Below are positions 18,402-26,792 of a stretch of 64,000 nucleotides of DNA, one piece after another. This stretch comes from Nocardiopsis sp. YSL2 (GTDB lineage Bacteria; Actinomycetota; Actinomycetes; Streptosporangiales; Streptosporangiaceae): NCBI RefSeq assembly GCF_030555055.1, contig NZ_JAMOAO010000001.1, positions 744,001-808,000 of the forward strand, read 5' to 3'. Every line of letters begins with the position of its first letter. The first letter of the stretch is position 1. Under the pieces are notes generated by a model. That model made no database searches and was not told where the DNA came from. It saw nothing but the letters and a program-made list of their open reading frames with translations. Made by a program: the position numbers and the translations under genes.

Positions 18402-19595
18402 TCACTCGGCGACGGCCTCCGCCAGCGGTGCGTCGGTACCGTCCGCCCCGGCGGCGGGCCGGTCCAGCAGGGCCGCCGTGACGGCGATCCCCAGACCGGC
18501 CACGGCCAGGACCGCGCCGATCAGCGCGGGCGAGGTCAGGCCCAGGCCGAGGCCGATCCCGACGCCGCCCAGCCACGCGCCCCCGGCGTTGGCGAGGTTG
18601 AAGGCGGAGTGGTTGGAGGCCGAGGCCATCGTCGGCGCCCGGTCGGCCTTGTTCATCACCAGGACCTGCAGCGGGGTGGCCACGCCGAATCCGACCGCCC
18701 CCAGCACCACGACGGTGACCGCGGCGGTCCAGGGGGTGTGCACGGTGAAGGAGAACACCACCAGCACCACGGCCAGGCAGGCCAGCGCCCCGAAGATGGT
18801 GGGCCGCAGCGCCCGGTCGGCCAGCGGGCCCACGACGAGCGATCCCAGGGTCATCCCGGTGCCGAAGAGCGCCAGGATCAGGGGGACGCCCGCCGGGGAC
18901 ATCCCGGCCAGTTCGGTCATCATCGGGGAGATGTAGCTGTAGACGGCGAACACGCCGGCGAACCCGAACACCGCTGTGAGCAGGCCCAGCAGGACCTGGC
19001 GATCGCCGAGCGCGGCCATCTCGCGCCGCAGCCCGCCGCCGGGGGGCGCGGGCAGTCGGGGCACGAACGCCGCGATCGCGACGATCGCCAGCGCGCTGAT
19101 GCCCACCACGGCCAGGAACGCCGCGCGCCAGCCCATGAACTGCCCGAGGAAGGTCCCGGCGGGTACGCCGACGATGTTGGCGATGGTCAGTCCCATGAAC
19201 ATCCGCGCCACGGCGGTGGCCCGGCGGTCCGGTCCGGCCATGTAGGCGGCCACCAGCGCGCCCACCCCCAGGAAGGCGCCGTGCGGGAGGCCGGCCAGCA
19301 CCCGTGCGGCGAACACGGCGCCGTAGGAGTCGGCGACGACGGTGGCGAGGTTGCCGACCAGGAAGACGCCCATGAACAGCAGCAGGACGGTCTTGCGCGG
19401 CAGCCGTGTGCCCAGCGCGGTGAGCAGGGGCGCGCCGATCACCACACCCCCCGCGTAGGCGGAGATGAGGTAGCCGGCCGTGGAGATGGGGACGTCCAGG
19501 TCCTGGGCCACCTCGGGCAGCAGGCCCATGATCACGAACTCGGTGGTACCGATGGCGAACGCCCCGAGAGCCAGGGCGAACAGGGCCAGAGGCAT
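18402..19595 (-). CDS. MFS transporter, DHA1 family (AraJ/Cmx-type drug or sugar efflux)
   Basis: A 397-residue 12-helix major facilitator. It begins MPLALFALALGAFAIGTTEFVIMGLLPEVAQDL, the hallmark of the AraJ/Cmx/YdhP efflux group. It carries the loop 2-3 motif GTRLPRKTVLLLF and the motif C-like GVPAGTFLGQFMGWRAAFL in helix 5. The likely role is proton-driven export of a drug or metabolite; the substrate is unknown. The ATG at 19595 has an AGAAAGG site; the longer upstream frame is not membrane-like. It converges with the MocR gene (31-base gap). Confidence 0.88.
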   Translation of the reverse strand: MPLALFALALGAFAIGTTEFVIMGLLPEVAQDLDVPISTAGYLISAYAGGVVIGAPLLTALGTRLPRKTVLLLFMGVFLVGNLATVVADSYGAVFAARVLAGLPHGAFLGVGALVAAYMAGPDRRATAVARMFMGLTIANIVGVPAGTFLGQFMGWRAAFLAVVGISALAIVAIAAFVPRLPAPPGGGLRREMAALGDRQVLLGLLTAVFGFAGVFAVYSYISPMMTELAGMSPAGVPLILALFGTGMTLGSLVVGPLADRALRPTIFGALACLAVVLVVFSFTVHTPWTAAVTVVVLGAVGFGVATPLQVLVMNKADRAPTMASASNHSAFNLANAGGAWLGGVGIGLGLGLTSPALIGAVLAVAGLGIAVTAALLDRPAAGADGTDAPLAEAVAE

Positions 19596-19705
19596 GACAG
19601 TGCCTTTCTCGCGCGGAGCGCGAACGAAGAGGAGGCGGGGACGCCGGGAGAGGAGAGGGGTCGGGGCGCTTCTCGGAGCGGGACCCGGACAGGACACGGA
19701 GGTTG

Positions 19706-19719
19706 TTGGCACGTGCTAA
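19706..19719. promoter_or_regulatory. Palindrome upstream of the MFS gene
   Basis: TTGGCACGTGCTAA has 12 of 14 symmetric positions around GCACGTGC. It lies about 110 bases upstream of the MFS start and is a candidate operator for an unidentified regulator. Confidence 0.35.
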
Positions 19720-19804
19720 ATCCAGGGTGGCACCCGGACCCCGCCGAACCCAAGTCCTGGGGCTGTGATCTCCCTCGCGGCCGCCTGCCCGGCGGTGGGA
19801 CCGG

Positions 19805-20872
19805 TCAGGCCAGACCGGGGCGCGGGGCGGCCGTGCTGCTCCGGACCGCGAGTTCGGGCTCCAGCACCAGGTGCGCGCTGCGCGTGCGCCCGTCGTCGAG
19901 CCGTTCGGCCGCCGCACGCACCGCCAGCCGGGCCATCAGAGCCGCGTCCTGGCGCACGGACGTCAGGTCCAGGAACGACAGCCGGGCGGTGCGGCTGTCG
20001 TCGTAGCCGACCACCGACACGTCCTGGGGCACCCGCACGTTCGCGCGCACGAGGGTCTCCACCAGGCCGAGTGCGGACTGGTCGTTGCCCGTGATGACGG
20101 CGGAGGGCAAGGCGTCGCGCGCGAGCAGTGCCCGCGCGGCCCGTGCCCCGGCCTCCTCCGAGTAGTCGCCCGGGATCACGTCGGCCAGCGCCGCCAGTCC
20201 GTGGGCGCGCATCCCGTCGAGATAGCCGCCGACGCGCTCGGGCGCGCCCGGCAGGACCCCGCCGTCCACGTGCGCGATCCTGCGGTGCCCCAGCCCGGCC
20301 AGGTGGTCGACGGCCTTGCGCACGCCGTCGGCGTCGGCGGTGCGGACGCTGTCTGTGCCCTCGGCCCCCGTGCGCTGGCCGATCTCCACGACCGGGACGC
20401 GTTCGGCGACCGTGGCCAGGTCCGAGGGCGCCGCGGCGGACAGGCCGATGAGGATCAGGGCCTCGCAGCGCAGGCCCAGGAGGTCGTCGATCGCCTCGCG
20501 CTCCCCGCGGGTGGCCAGCAGGGCGCTCAGGACGACGCCGTAGTCCAGCGCGGCCGCCGCCGGATAGACCGCTTCGACCAGGTGGACGTCGAGCGGATGC
20601 TCCATGGTGAACAGCACGCCCACCTGACGGCTGCGCGCCCGGCGCAGCATACGGGCGGCCTTGTCGGCCCGGTAGCCGAGCTCCTCCGCGGCCTGCAGGA
20701 TCCGCTGGCGGGTCGGCGCGCTCGGCCCGGGGCTGTCGTTCATCACCAGGGACACCAGCTGGCGGGAGACCCCGACGCGTGCGGCGACGTCGGCCATCGT
20801 GGGCCGTCGGCCGGCCGGTCCCGTCCCCCCGCCGACGTCCTCGCCGTCCGTGCCGCTGCCGGTCTCGCCCAT
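19805..20872 (-). CDS. LacI-family transcriptional regulator
   Basis: A 355-residue repressor. The helix-turn-helix is at about residues 26-70 (TMADVAARVGVSRQLVSLVMNDSPGPSAPTRQRILQAAEELGYR), followed by a periplasmic-binding-protein-like effector domain. That domain has VGVLFTMEHPLDVHLVEAVYPAA, a hinge-proximal D-S-V-R region, AVITGNDQSALGLVETL and VSVVGYDDSRTARLSFLDLTSVRQD. LacI members usually bind a sugar inducer. The ATG at 20872 follows AAGGGA and adds about 25 Gly/Thr-rich residues before the HTH; an internal start at MADV is possible. It is divergent from an SDR gene with a 20-base palindrome between them, though that palindrome looks more MerR-like than LacI-like. Confidence 0.9.
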   Translation of the reverse strand: MGETGSGTDGEDVGGGTGPAGRRPTMADVAARVGVSRQLVSLVMNDSPGPSAPTRQRILQAAEELGYRADKAARMLRRARSRQVGVLFTMEHPLDVHLVEAVYPAAAALDYGVVLSALLATRGEREAIDDLLGLRCEALILIGLSAAAPSDLATVAERVPVVEIGQRTGAEGTDSVRTADADGVRKAVDHLAGLGHRRIAHVDGGVLPGAPERVGGYLDGMRAHGLAALADVIPGDYSEEAGARAARALLARDALPSAVITGNDQSALGLVETLVRANVRVPQDVSVVGYDDSRTARLSFLDLTSVRQDAALMARLAVRAAAERLDDGRTRSAHLVLEPELAVRSSTAAPRPGLA

Positions 20873-20931
20873 GCCGTCCCTTCGGTGGCCGCCCCGGTCC
20901 CGGGCCGGATCGAGCCGATGGTACTGCGCGC

Positions 20932-20962
20932 TTGACCTGGAGCGCGCTCCAGGTCCTACCGT
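20932..20962 (+). promoter_or_regulatory. Palindromic promoter of the SDR gene with 19-base spacer (MerR-type layout)
   Basis: TTGACC (20932-20937) and TACCGT (20957-20962) form -35 and -10 elements separated by 19 bases. ACCTGGAGCGCGCTCCAGGT (20935-20954), a perfect 20-base palindrome, fills the spacer. This long-spacer layout is the signature of MerR/SoxR-family activated promoters. The adjacent LacI regulator is the alternative binder. The -10 lies seven bases before the ATG, so the message is probably leaderless. Confidence 0.65.
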
Positions 20963-20969
20963 GGCGCCC

Positions 20970-21929
20970 ATGACAACACCACAGAAGCCGATCGGTTCCG
21001 GATTCGGCGCGCGCAGCACCGCCCGCGAGGTCCTGGAGGGCATCGACCTGACCGGGCGGCTCGCGGTCGTGACCGGCGGGTACTCCGGCATCGGCCTGGA
21101 GACCACCCGGGCCCTGGCCGGGGCGGGCGCACGCGTCGTCGTACCGGCCCGGCGCCCCGAGAACGCGCGCGAGGCCCTGGGCGGCCTCGAAGGGGTGGAG
21201 GTCGAGACGCTGGACCTGGCCGACCTGGACGGCGTGGCGGCCTTCGCCGACCGGTTCCTGGCGAGCGGCCGGTCCATCGACGTCCTCATCGCCAACGCGG
21301 GTGTGATGGCCTGCCCCCGCCAGGTGGTGGGACCGGGTTGGGAGTACCAGTTCGCCGTCAACCACCTGGGCCACTTCGCCCTGGTCAACCGCCTCTGGCC
21401 CGCCATCGCCGACGGCGGGGGCGCCCGAGTGGTGTCCGTGTCGTCGAGCGGCCACCGGATCACGGGGATCCGCTGGGACGACCCCTGGTTCGCGCGCGGG
21501 TACGACCGGTGGCACGCCTACGGCCAGTCCAAGTCCGCCAACGTCCTGTTCGCCGTCGAGGCCGACCGGCGCGGCGCCGAGGCCGGCGTGCGGGCCTTCT
21601 CCCTGCACCCCGGTGCGATCATCACCCCGCTCCAGCGCCACATGAGCACGAAGGAGATGGTCGACAACGGCTGGATCGACGAGGAGGGCACCGTGGCCGA
21701 TCCGTCGTTCAAGACGCCCGCACAGGGCGCGGCCACCCAGGTGTGGGCGGCCACCTCGCCCCGGCTGGCGGGAATGGGCGGGGTGTACTGCGAGGACGCG
21801 GACGTGGCCGTCCCGGCGGGCACGGATCCCGACCGCGCCGGGGTGGGCGACCATGCCGTGGACCCCGAGCAGGCCGCCCGCCTGTGGCGGTTCTCCGCCG
21901 AACTGACCGGCGTGGACGCGTTCGCCTGA
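20970..21929 (+). CDS. Short-chain dehydrogenase/reductase
   Basis: A 319-residue NAD(P)-dependent oxidoreductase of the extended-length, retinol-dehydrogenase-like SDR group. It has the nucleotide-binding motif VTGGYSGIGLETTRAL (TGxxxGxG), the IANAGVM (NAG) motif, and the catalytic set VVSVSSSGHR (Ser), the active-site Tyr and Lys in HAYGQSKSANVLFA (YxxSK), and Asn in FAVNHLGHFAL. The post-catalytic SLHPGAIITPLQRH is normal. The substrate is unknown. It is transcribed from a palindromic promoter shared with the divergent LacI gene and ends before a strong bidirectional hairpin. Confidence 0.9.
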   Translation: MTTPQKPIGSGFGARSTAREVLEGIDLTGRLAVVTGGYSGIGLETTRALAGAGARVVVPARRPENAREALGGLEGVEVETLDLADLDGVAAFADRFLASGRSIDVLIANAGVMACPRQVVGPGWEYQFAVNHLGHFALVNRLWPAIADGGGARVVSVSSSGHRITGIRWDDPWFARGYDRWHAYGQSKSANVLFAVEADRRGAEAGVRAFSLHPGAIITPLQRHMSTKEMVDNGWIDEEGTVADPSFKTPAQGAATQVWAATSPRLAGMGGVYCEDADVAVPAGTDPDRAGVGDHAVDPEQAARLWRFSAELTGVDAFA

Positions 21930-21935
21930 CCGGTA

Positions 21936-21970
21936 CCGGGGGCCGGCACGCCCGGCGGGCCGGCCCCCGG
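21936..21970. terminator. Bidirectional hairpin between the SDR gene and the small membrane protein gene
   Basis: Twelve-base perfect arms (CCGGGGGCCGGC and its complement) with an 11-base loop lie between two convergent genes and serve both. Confidence 0.7.
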
Positions 21971-21980
21971 GAAGCCCGGC

Positions 21981-22364
21981 TCAGACCAGGGCGACGACGA
22001 CTACGCCGACCGCGGCCGCCGCGAACGCGAGCGTTCCCAGGGCCGAGGCCCGGTGCGCGGCCGCCTTCTCCCGGCCGGATCGCCAGGGCAGGTCGGGCCA
22101 GCGCAGCACGGCGCCGGCGGCCGCGGCGGCGAGCAGGGCCACCAGCAGGTACCACAGCCCCTCGGGGAAGACCGTCCAGGAGACCGCCAGCAGCGCGACC
22201 ACGGTCATCAGCAGGGCGTTCCCGAACCGGTTGAGGGCGTCCCAGCGGTCCTGGAGGCGTCGGCCGCCCCGGTCGCGCCACGTCCGGAGCAGGAGCCCGG
22301 CGGACATGGTCGCCGCGACGAGGACCAGCAGGCCGCCGACGGCGTAGAGGACGGTCGTGCTCAT
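21981..22364 (-). CDS. Small integral membrane protein, unknown function
   Basis: A 127-residue protein with about four hydrophobic helices: VLYAVGGLLVLVAATMSAGLLL, ALLMTVVALLAVSW, WYLLVALLAAAAAGAVL and a C-terminal LGTLAFAAAAVGVVVVALV. A basic loop RTWRDRGGRRLQDRWDALNRFG lies after helix 1. The ATG overlaps the stop of the upstream serine hydrolase gene by one base (TGATG), so the two are translated together. No family was recognised. It probably forms an operon with the hydrolase and the ArsR-like regulator. Confidence 0.75.
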   Translation of the reverse strand: MSTTVLYAVGGLLVLVAATMSAGLLLRTWRDRGGRRLQDRWDALNRFGNALLMTVVALLAVSWTVFPEGLWYLLVALLAAAAAGAVLRWPDLPWRSGREKAAAHRASALGTLAFAAAAVGVVVVALV

Positions 22365-23431
22365 CACGCCTCCCCCAGCAGCAGGCCGAGAGCCTGGGGC
22401 TCGACGCCGGTGGCGGTGTCGGCCAGGACGACCACGGCGCGCCCGCCCTCGCGGTCCAGGGCGACCATGGTCGAGAACCCCCCGGTACCGCCGTTGTGCC
22501 AGGTGACGTCGGTCCCGCCGTGGTCGTCGACGAACCAGCCCAGCCCGACGCGGCCGCCCTCGCCGTCGTCCCAGCGCGGCCGCATCGCCTCGGCGCCCGG
22601 CGGGTCGCCGAACAGCAGGGACCGCGCCAGCAGCGCCATGTCGCCGGGGGTGGAGCGCACCCCGCCCGCGGGGGCGTAGGCGCGGGCCAGCCACGGGTCG
22701 GCCGAGCGGCCCTTGCCGTTGGTGCCCCTGATCGCCTCGGTGGGCAGTTCGGCCGGGGAGGCGGGGAGCACGGTGGCGTCCATGTCCAGCGGGTCGAGCA
22801 CCCGTGCGCGCAGCAGGTCGGCGTAGTCGGTCCCGGCACGGGCCGCGAGGGCCTGTCCGAGGACGGCCGCGCCCATGTTGGAGTAGGAGACCTCGCCGCG
22901 CCCGGAGGTGTCGGCCGCGGCCACCTGTTCGACCAGCGCGGCCACGTCGAACCGGTAGGGGTCCCGGCCCGTCATCGCGGCCGCCCAGGCCCCGAACGCG
23001 TCGCGCGGGCGCGGGGAGAGCCGGGGCAGCCCCGAGCGGTGGCCCGCCAGCTCGGCGAGGGTGACCGACGCCGCCGGAGCTCCGTCCAGGTCCAGGAGCG
23101 CGCCGAGTTCGGTGTCCTCGGACACCTCGCCGCGCTCGATCATGTCGGCGAGCAGGAGTCCGTTCAGGGCTTTGGAGACCGAGCCGATCTCGTAGGAGGT
23201 GGCGTCGTCCGCGCCGAAGTGGGCGAAGCGGGTACTCTCCCCCGCGATCTCGACGACGCTGACCCGGTCGTGGACACCGTCGGCGAACAGCGGCCGGGCG
23301 CGGTCGAGCAGCGCGGCGTCACCGGACTCGTCGGTGGACAGGGCGGGCGTGTGCGGCCGTACGAGCAGCCCGAGCACGACGACCAGGGCGGCCGCGCAGG
23401 CGGCCGTGACGGCCAGGGGTCGGGATCGCAC
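22364..23431 (-). CDS. Membrane-anchored serine hydrolase (beta-lactamase/DD-peptidase family)
   Basis: A 355-residue protein with a single N-terminal hydrophobic segment (about 8-25, LAVTAACAAALVVVLGLLV) acting as signal anchor. A class C beta-lactamase-like domain follows. The catalytic SxxK is in YEIGSVSKALNGLLLADMI, the YxN motif in VSYSNMGAAVLGQAL, and an HNG motif in VTWHNGGTGGFSTMVALD replaces the KTG triad. Likely an extracytoplasmic peptidase or esterase. The GTG at 23431 follows GAAGGAGGG; the longer frame to 23767 lies inside the upstream regulator gene and is not real. It lies 17 bases after the ArsR-like gene and overlaps the next. Confidence 0.85.
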   Translation of the reverse strand: MRSRPLAVTAACAAALVVVLGLLVRPHTPALSTDESGDAALLDRARPLFADGVHDRVSVVEIAGESTRFAHFGADDATSYEIGSVSKALNGLLLADMIERGEVSEDTELGALLDLDGAPAASVTLAELAGHRSGLPRLSPRPRDAFGAWAAAMTGRDPYRFDVAALVEQVAAADTSGRGEVSYSNMGAAVLGQALAARAGTDYADLLRARVLDPLDMDATVLPASPAELPTEAIRGTNGKGRSADPWLARAYAPAGGVRSTPGDMALLARSLLFGDPPGAEAMRPRWDDGEGGRVGLGWFVDDHGGTDVTWHNGGTGGFSTMVALDREGGRAVVVLADTATGVEPQALGLLLGEA

Positions 23432-23448
23432 CTCGCGTCCCTCCTTCC

Positions 23449-23997
23449 TCAGGGAGCGGACCGGCTCGCACCGCCCGCCGCCAGCAGGACGGTGAGCAGC
23501 GGGATGACGCGTTCGGGTGGAACGGCGTAGTGGCCGCGTCTGATGGTCGTGAGCCAGCCCGCGGCACTGAGCTGGTGGACGTGGTGGTAGATCTGCCCTG
23601 TCGTACCGAAGCCGGACAGTTCGGACAACTCGGCCACGGTGCGGGTGCCCGACCAGACGGCGTGCAGCAGTGAGAGCCGGACGGGGTGGCCCAGGGCGTC
23701 CAGGGCCGCCGCGCACTGGGACCAGTCGAGTTCGGCGAGCCGTTCCACGGGCAGTCCCTGCTGCCACTCCAGTGCGCTCTCCGCGCTCGCCCCCTCCCCG
23801 TCCCGGACCAGTCCGGCGAAGACCACCCCGCCGCGTCCGGTGGCGTGCTCGCGCAGGGCGTCGAGCGCGAAGAAGGCGTCGCCGGTCGCCGCCGCGGGCG
23901 CGGTGTCCGGGGGCCGGGGCCGCTCCGCCGCGCGGCGTTCGAGTTCGGCGACCCGCGCCTCCAGGTCCGCCAGCCGGGTGTCGTGTTCGTCGTTCAC
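23449..23997 (-). CDS. ArsR-like winged-helix regulator with N-terminal coiled coil
   Basis: A 182-residue protein. Residues about 5-28 are a heptad-like stretch TRLADLEARVAELERRAAER, an Ala/Pro linker follows, and a winged helix occupies about 95-175. The winged helix includes ALDALGHPVRLSLLHAVWSGTRTVAELSELSGFGTTGQIYHHVHQLSAAGWL. There is no metal-binding cysteine cluster, so sensing is not of the classical ArsR metal type. It heads an operon with the serine hydrolase and small membrane protein genes. The GTG start at 23997 is six bases after a TACGGT -10 element (leaderless), and a palindrome just upstream suggests autoregulation. Confidence 0.85.
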   Translation of the reverse strand: MNDEHDTRLADLEARVAELERRAAERPRPPDTAPAAATGDAFFALDALREHATGRGGVVFAGLVRDGEGASAESALEWQQGLPVERLAELDWSQCAAALDALGHPVRLSLLHAVWSGTRTVAELSELSGFGTTGQIYHHVHQLSAAGWLTTIRRGHYAVPPERVIPLLTVLLAAGGASRSAP

Positions 23998-24012
23998 ACC
24001 GACACCGTAGCC

Positions 24013-24044
24013 GGGATTACGTCATTCTGTACATCCGTAATTCC
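24013..24044. promoter_or_regulatory. Interrupted palindrome upstream of the ArsR-like gene
   Basis: GGGATTACG and CGTAATTCC arms (8 of 9 symmetric) are separated by 14 bases in an AT-rich patch 17-47 bases upstream of the GTG start. It is a likely operator of the adjacent regulator. Confidence 0.5.
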
Positions 24045-24225
24045 AGAGTTACGAGCCCTCGTCGGCGGCCTCCGCATCCTTGACCGGATCCGGGGCAACC
24101 GCTGAAACCCCGTTGGGTCCGGCCGTTCGATGATGTGGGGGAGCGCGGAACCGCGCTCGAAGAGCATCCGACAGGACGTTGTCCGGCTCGCGAGGGCCGA
24201 CGGAACGCCTGGTGAGGAGCACACA

Positions 24226-24768
24226 ATGCGAACCGGATCACCCAACGGCTGGCAGTTCTTCGCCGCGACGCTGATGATGATGATCGGCGCCGTGAACATC
24301 ATCCAGGGGCTCGTCGCCCTCATGACTCCCGGCTTCTACACCGTGGCCAGCGGCGAACTGCTCGTCCTCGAGTACGGGGCGTGGGGCCTCCTCCTCGGCG
24401 GATGGGGCGTCGTTCTGGTGGTCGCCGGCGCCGCGATCCTGTCCGGCAGCATGTGGGCACGGGTCTTCGGCATCGTGCTGGCGGCGGTGAACGCCCTCGC
24501 CCAGCTGGCCTTCCTGGTGGCCCTGCCCGTGTGGTCGGTGGTCGCGATCGCCATCGAGCTCCTGGTGATCTACGCGCTGACCGCCGGCTGGCCGGACCGG
24601 GAGATGGCGGCGGCCCGGGACGAGGCGGCCGCCGACCGGATGACCGACGACCAGCGGGCCGCCTACCGCAGCGGCCGACGCGCCGCTCACGCCAAGCCCG
24701 AGCCGACGGTACCCGCCGAGGGCACCGAGCCGGGAACGCAGGCGGGCGACCGCAGGCACACCGTCTGA
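24226..24768 (+). CDS. DUF7144-type four-helix membrane protein
   Basis: A 180-residue protein with four hydrophobic helices (WQFFAATLMMMIGAVNIIQGLVAL; GAWGLLLGGWGVVLVVAGAAIL; VFGIVLAAVNALAQLAFLV; WSVVAIAIELLVIYALTAGW) and a charged cytoplasmic tail from about 120. The W-x-x-F-A start with the N-I-I-Q-G motif and the E-Y-x-x-W-G loop match a family of actinobacterial membrane proteins of unknown function. The ATG at 24226 follows GAGGAGC. It stands alone and ends before a perfect terminator hairpin. Confidence 0.78.
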   Translation: MRTGSPNGWQFFAATLMMMIGAVNIIQGLVALMTPGFYTVASGELLVLEYGAWGLLLGGWGVVLVVAGAAILSGSMWARVFGIVLAAVNALAQLAFLVALPVWSVVAIAIELLVIYALTAGWPDREMAAARDEAAADRMTDDQRAAYRSGRRAAHAKPEPTVPAEGTEPGTQAGDRRHTV

Positions 24769-24787
24769 TCCGCCCGCTCCACGGGTT

Positions 24788-24810
24788 CCGGCCTCCGTCC
24801 CGGAGGCCGG
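24788..24810. terminator. Terminator hairpin
   Basis: Ten-base perfect arms CCGGCCTCCG/CGGAGGCCGG with a 3-base loop, between convergent genes ending at 24768 and 24832. Confidence 0.7.
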
Positions 24811-24831
24811 GGACCCGCACGCGCGCCGCGC

Positions 24832-26637
24832 TCAGGGCGCGTACAACCCCGCCAACTCGTCGCGGTACCGGTCCTGGACCACGCGCCGCCGGAGCTTGAG
24901 CGAGGGTGTCAGCTCACCCGTGCCGGGCCCCCACTCCCGGTCCAGCAGCCGGTGGCGTTTGACCTGTTCGGCGCGGCTGAGCCTCGCGTTGGCCGCCGCG
25001 ACGGCGCGGTCGACCTCCGCGAGGACGGCCGGATGCTCGGCCAGGGACCGCCCGTCGCCTGCGGTGCCGGCGCCGTGCGCGGCGGCCCAGGCCGGGGCGG
25101 CCTCCGGGTCCAGGACGAGCAGGGCCACGAGGTGGGGGCGGCCGTCGCCGTGGACGTAGGCCTGGCCGATGAGCGGATGCTCCTTGAGGGCGTTCTCGAC
25201 CGGTGAGGGAGCCACGTTCTTGCCGTGGGAGGTGATGATCAGCTCCTTCTTGCGGTCGGTGATCCACACGAACCCGTCGTCGTCGCGGCGGCCGACGTCG
25301 CCCGTGGCGAACCAGCCCTCGGCGTCGGCGGCCGGCTCGACCGTCCCGTCCGGCCGCAGGTACCCCTCGAACACCGTCGCTCCGCGCAGGAGCACCTCGC
25401 CGTCGTCGGCCACGCGCAGTTCCACCCCGTCGAGCGGACGGCCGACCGACCCCAGACGGAACCCGCTGACGGGGCTGTTGACGGTGGCGACGCCGGCGGA
25501 CTCGGTCAGTCCCCAGGCGTCCATGACGGCCAGACCCATCCCGGCCCAGAACCGGACGACGTCCAGGGGCATGGGCGCGGACGCGCTGGCCGCCCAGACC
25601 ACCCGGTCCAGGCCCACCGCGGCCAGGACGGGCGCCAGGACCTGTTCCCGCGCCCGCTCGAAGCCCTCCGCCAGGTCGTCGGGCACCTCCTCCCCGCGTT
25701 CGAGGCGGGCGACGTGCTCGGCGGCCAGGGCGCGGGCCCGTTCGAGCGCGGCGCGCCGGTCCCCGGGCAGCCGGTCCAGGCCCGCGCGCAGGGCGGAGGC
25801 CAGCTTCTCCCACACGCGCGGGACGCCGAAGAACTGGGGCGGCCGCACATGCCGCAGGACCTCGGGCAGTTGCTCGGGGTCGGCGCACAGCCACACGTGC
25901 GAGGCCCGGAACAACGGCAGGTACAGGCCCAGCATGCGCTCGGCGATGTGCGCGAGGGGCAGGTAGCAGATGTGCTCGGCGTGGTCGGGCAGGTCGACGA
26001 CCCGGTCCAGCGCGGTCGCGTTGCCGAACACGTGCCGGTGGGTCAGGACGACGCCCTTGGGATCGCCGGTGGTACCGGAGGTGTAGACGACCGTGAGCCG
26101 GTCGTCGGGGCCGGGGTCGGGCCGGGTCGCGATGGCCGGGTCGTCAGGCCCGGCGGCCGGTTCGGCGACCAGGTCCGCGTACGGCACGTGTGCGCGATCG
26201 GGGTCGGCTCCGTCCACGACGACCAGCCGTTCCAGGGGCGTGTCGGGGTCGGCGACCAGCCGCTCCCAGACCCCGGCGGACGCGGCGTCGCCGACGACCG
26301 CGAGCCGGGCGCGGCAGTGCCGTGCGATGTGGCGGACCTGGTCGGGCGCGGAGGTGGAGTAGACGGTGGTGGTGACGGCTCCGGCACGGACCAGGGCGAG
26401 GTCGCTGAGCCAGTGCTCGGGCCGGTTGCCCATCATGAGCAGGACGTGGTCCCCCGGGGCCACGCCCAGGGCCGCGTAGGCCGCCGCCAGCCGGGCGACG
26501 CTGTCACGCACCTGCGACCAGGTCAGTACGGTCCAGTCGGCGGACCCGGGTTCACGCCAGGAGAGCGCGGGCCGATCGGGCCAGGTGTCGGCGTTGCGCT
26601 GGAGGAGGTGGGCGACGGTGGGGGTGGTCGGACTCAT
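24832..26637 (-). CDS. Long-chain fatty acid:CoA ligase (AMP-forming)
   Basis: A 601-residue ANL-superfamily enzyme activating fatty acids to acyl-CoA through an acyl-AMP. Motifs are VVYTSGTTGDPKGVVLTHRHV (A3/P-loop), the LPLAHIAERM segment typical of long-chain ligases, DAWGLTESAGVATVN (A5), GWFATGDVGRRDDDGFVWITDRKKELIITSHGKNVAP (A7-A8) and the C-terminal LTPSLKLRRRVVQDRY with the catalytic lysine region. It is similar in layout to FadD15-type proteins. The ATG at 26637 follows CAGGAG. It has no obvious operon partner; the AhpD-like gene lies about 155 bases upstream on the same strand. Confidence 0.92.
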   Translation of the reverse strand: MSPTTPTVAHLLQRNADTWPDRPALSWREPGSADWTVLTWSQVRDSVARLAAAYAALGVAPGDHVLLMMGNRPEHWLSDLALVRAGAVTTTVYSTSAPDQVRHIARHCRARLAVVGDAASAGVWERLVADPDTPLERLVVVDGADPDRAHVPYADLVAEPAAGPDDPAIATRPDPGPDDRLTVVYTSGTTGDPKGVVLTHRHVFGNATALDRVVDLPDHAEHICYLPLAHIAERMLGLYLPLFRASHVWLCADPEQLPEVLRHVRPPQFFGVPRVWEKLASALRAGLDRLPGDRRAALERARALAAEHVARLERGEEVPDDLAEGFERAREQVLAPVLAAVGLDRVVWAASASAPMPLDVVRFWAGMGLAVMDAWGLTESAGVATVNSPVSGFRLGSVGRPLDGVELRVADDGEVLLRGATVFEGYLRPDGTVEPAADAEGWFATGDVGRRDDDGFVWITDRKKELIITSHGKNVAPSPVENALKEHPLIGQAYVHGDGRPHLVALLVLDPEAAPAWAAAHGAGTAGDGRSLAEHPAVLAEVDRAVAAANARLSRAEQVKRHRLLDREWGPGTGELTPSLKLRRRVVQDRYRDELAGLYAP

Positions 26638-26753
26638 CCGCACTCCTGGGGGCGTCCTCGCGAGTGTGGCCTGGAACACGGTCGACGCTAGCAGTCGGTC
26701 CCCCGCCCGTACGAGGCTTTCGGGGGGTTCCTCCCGGAAGGGGCCGCACCCGG

Positions 26754-26786
26754 CGGGGTGTGCACCGGAGCCCGGCGCACACCCCG
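26754..26786 (-). terminator. Terminator hairpin after the AhpD-like gene
   Basis: Ten-base perfect arms CGGGGTGTGC/GCACACCCCG with a 13-base loop, seven bases past the stop at 26793. Confidence 0.65.
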
Positions 26787-26792
26787 CGGCTC

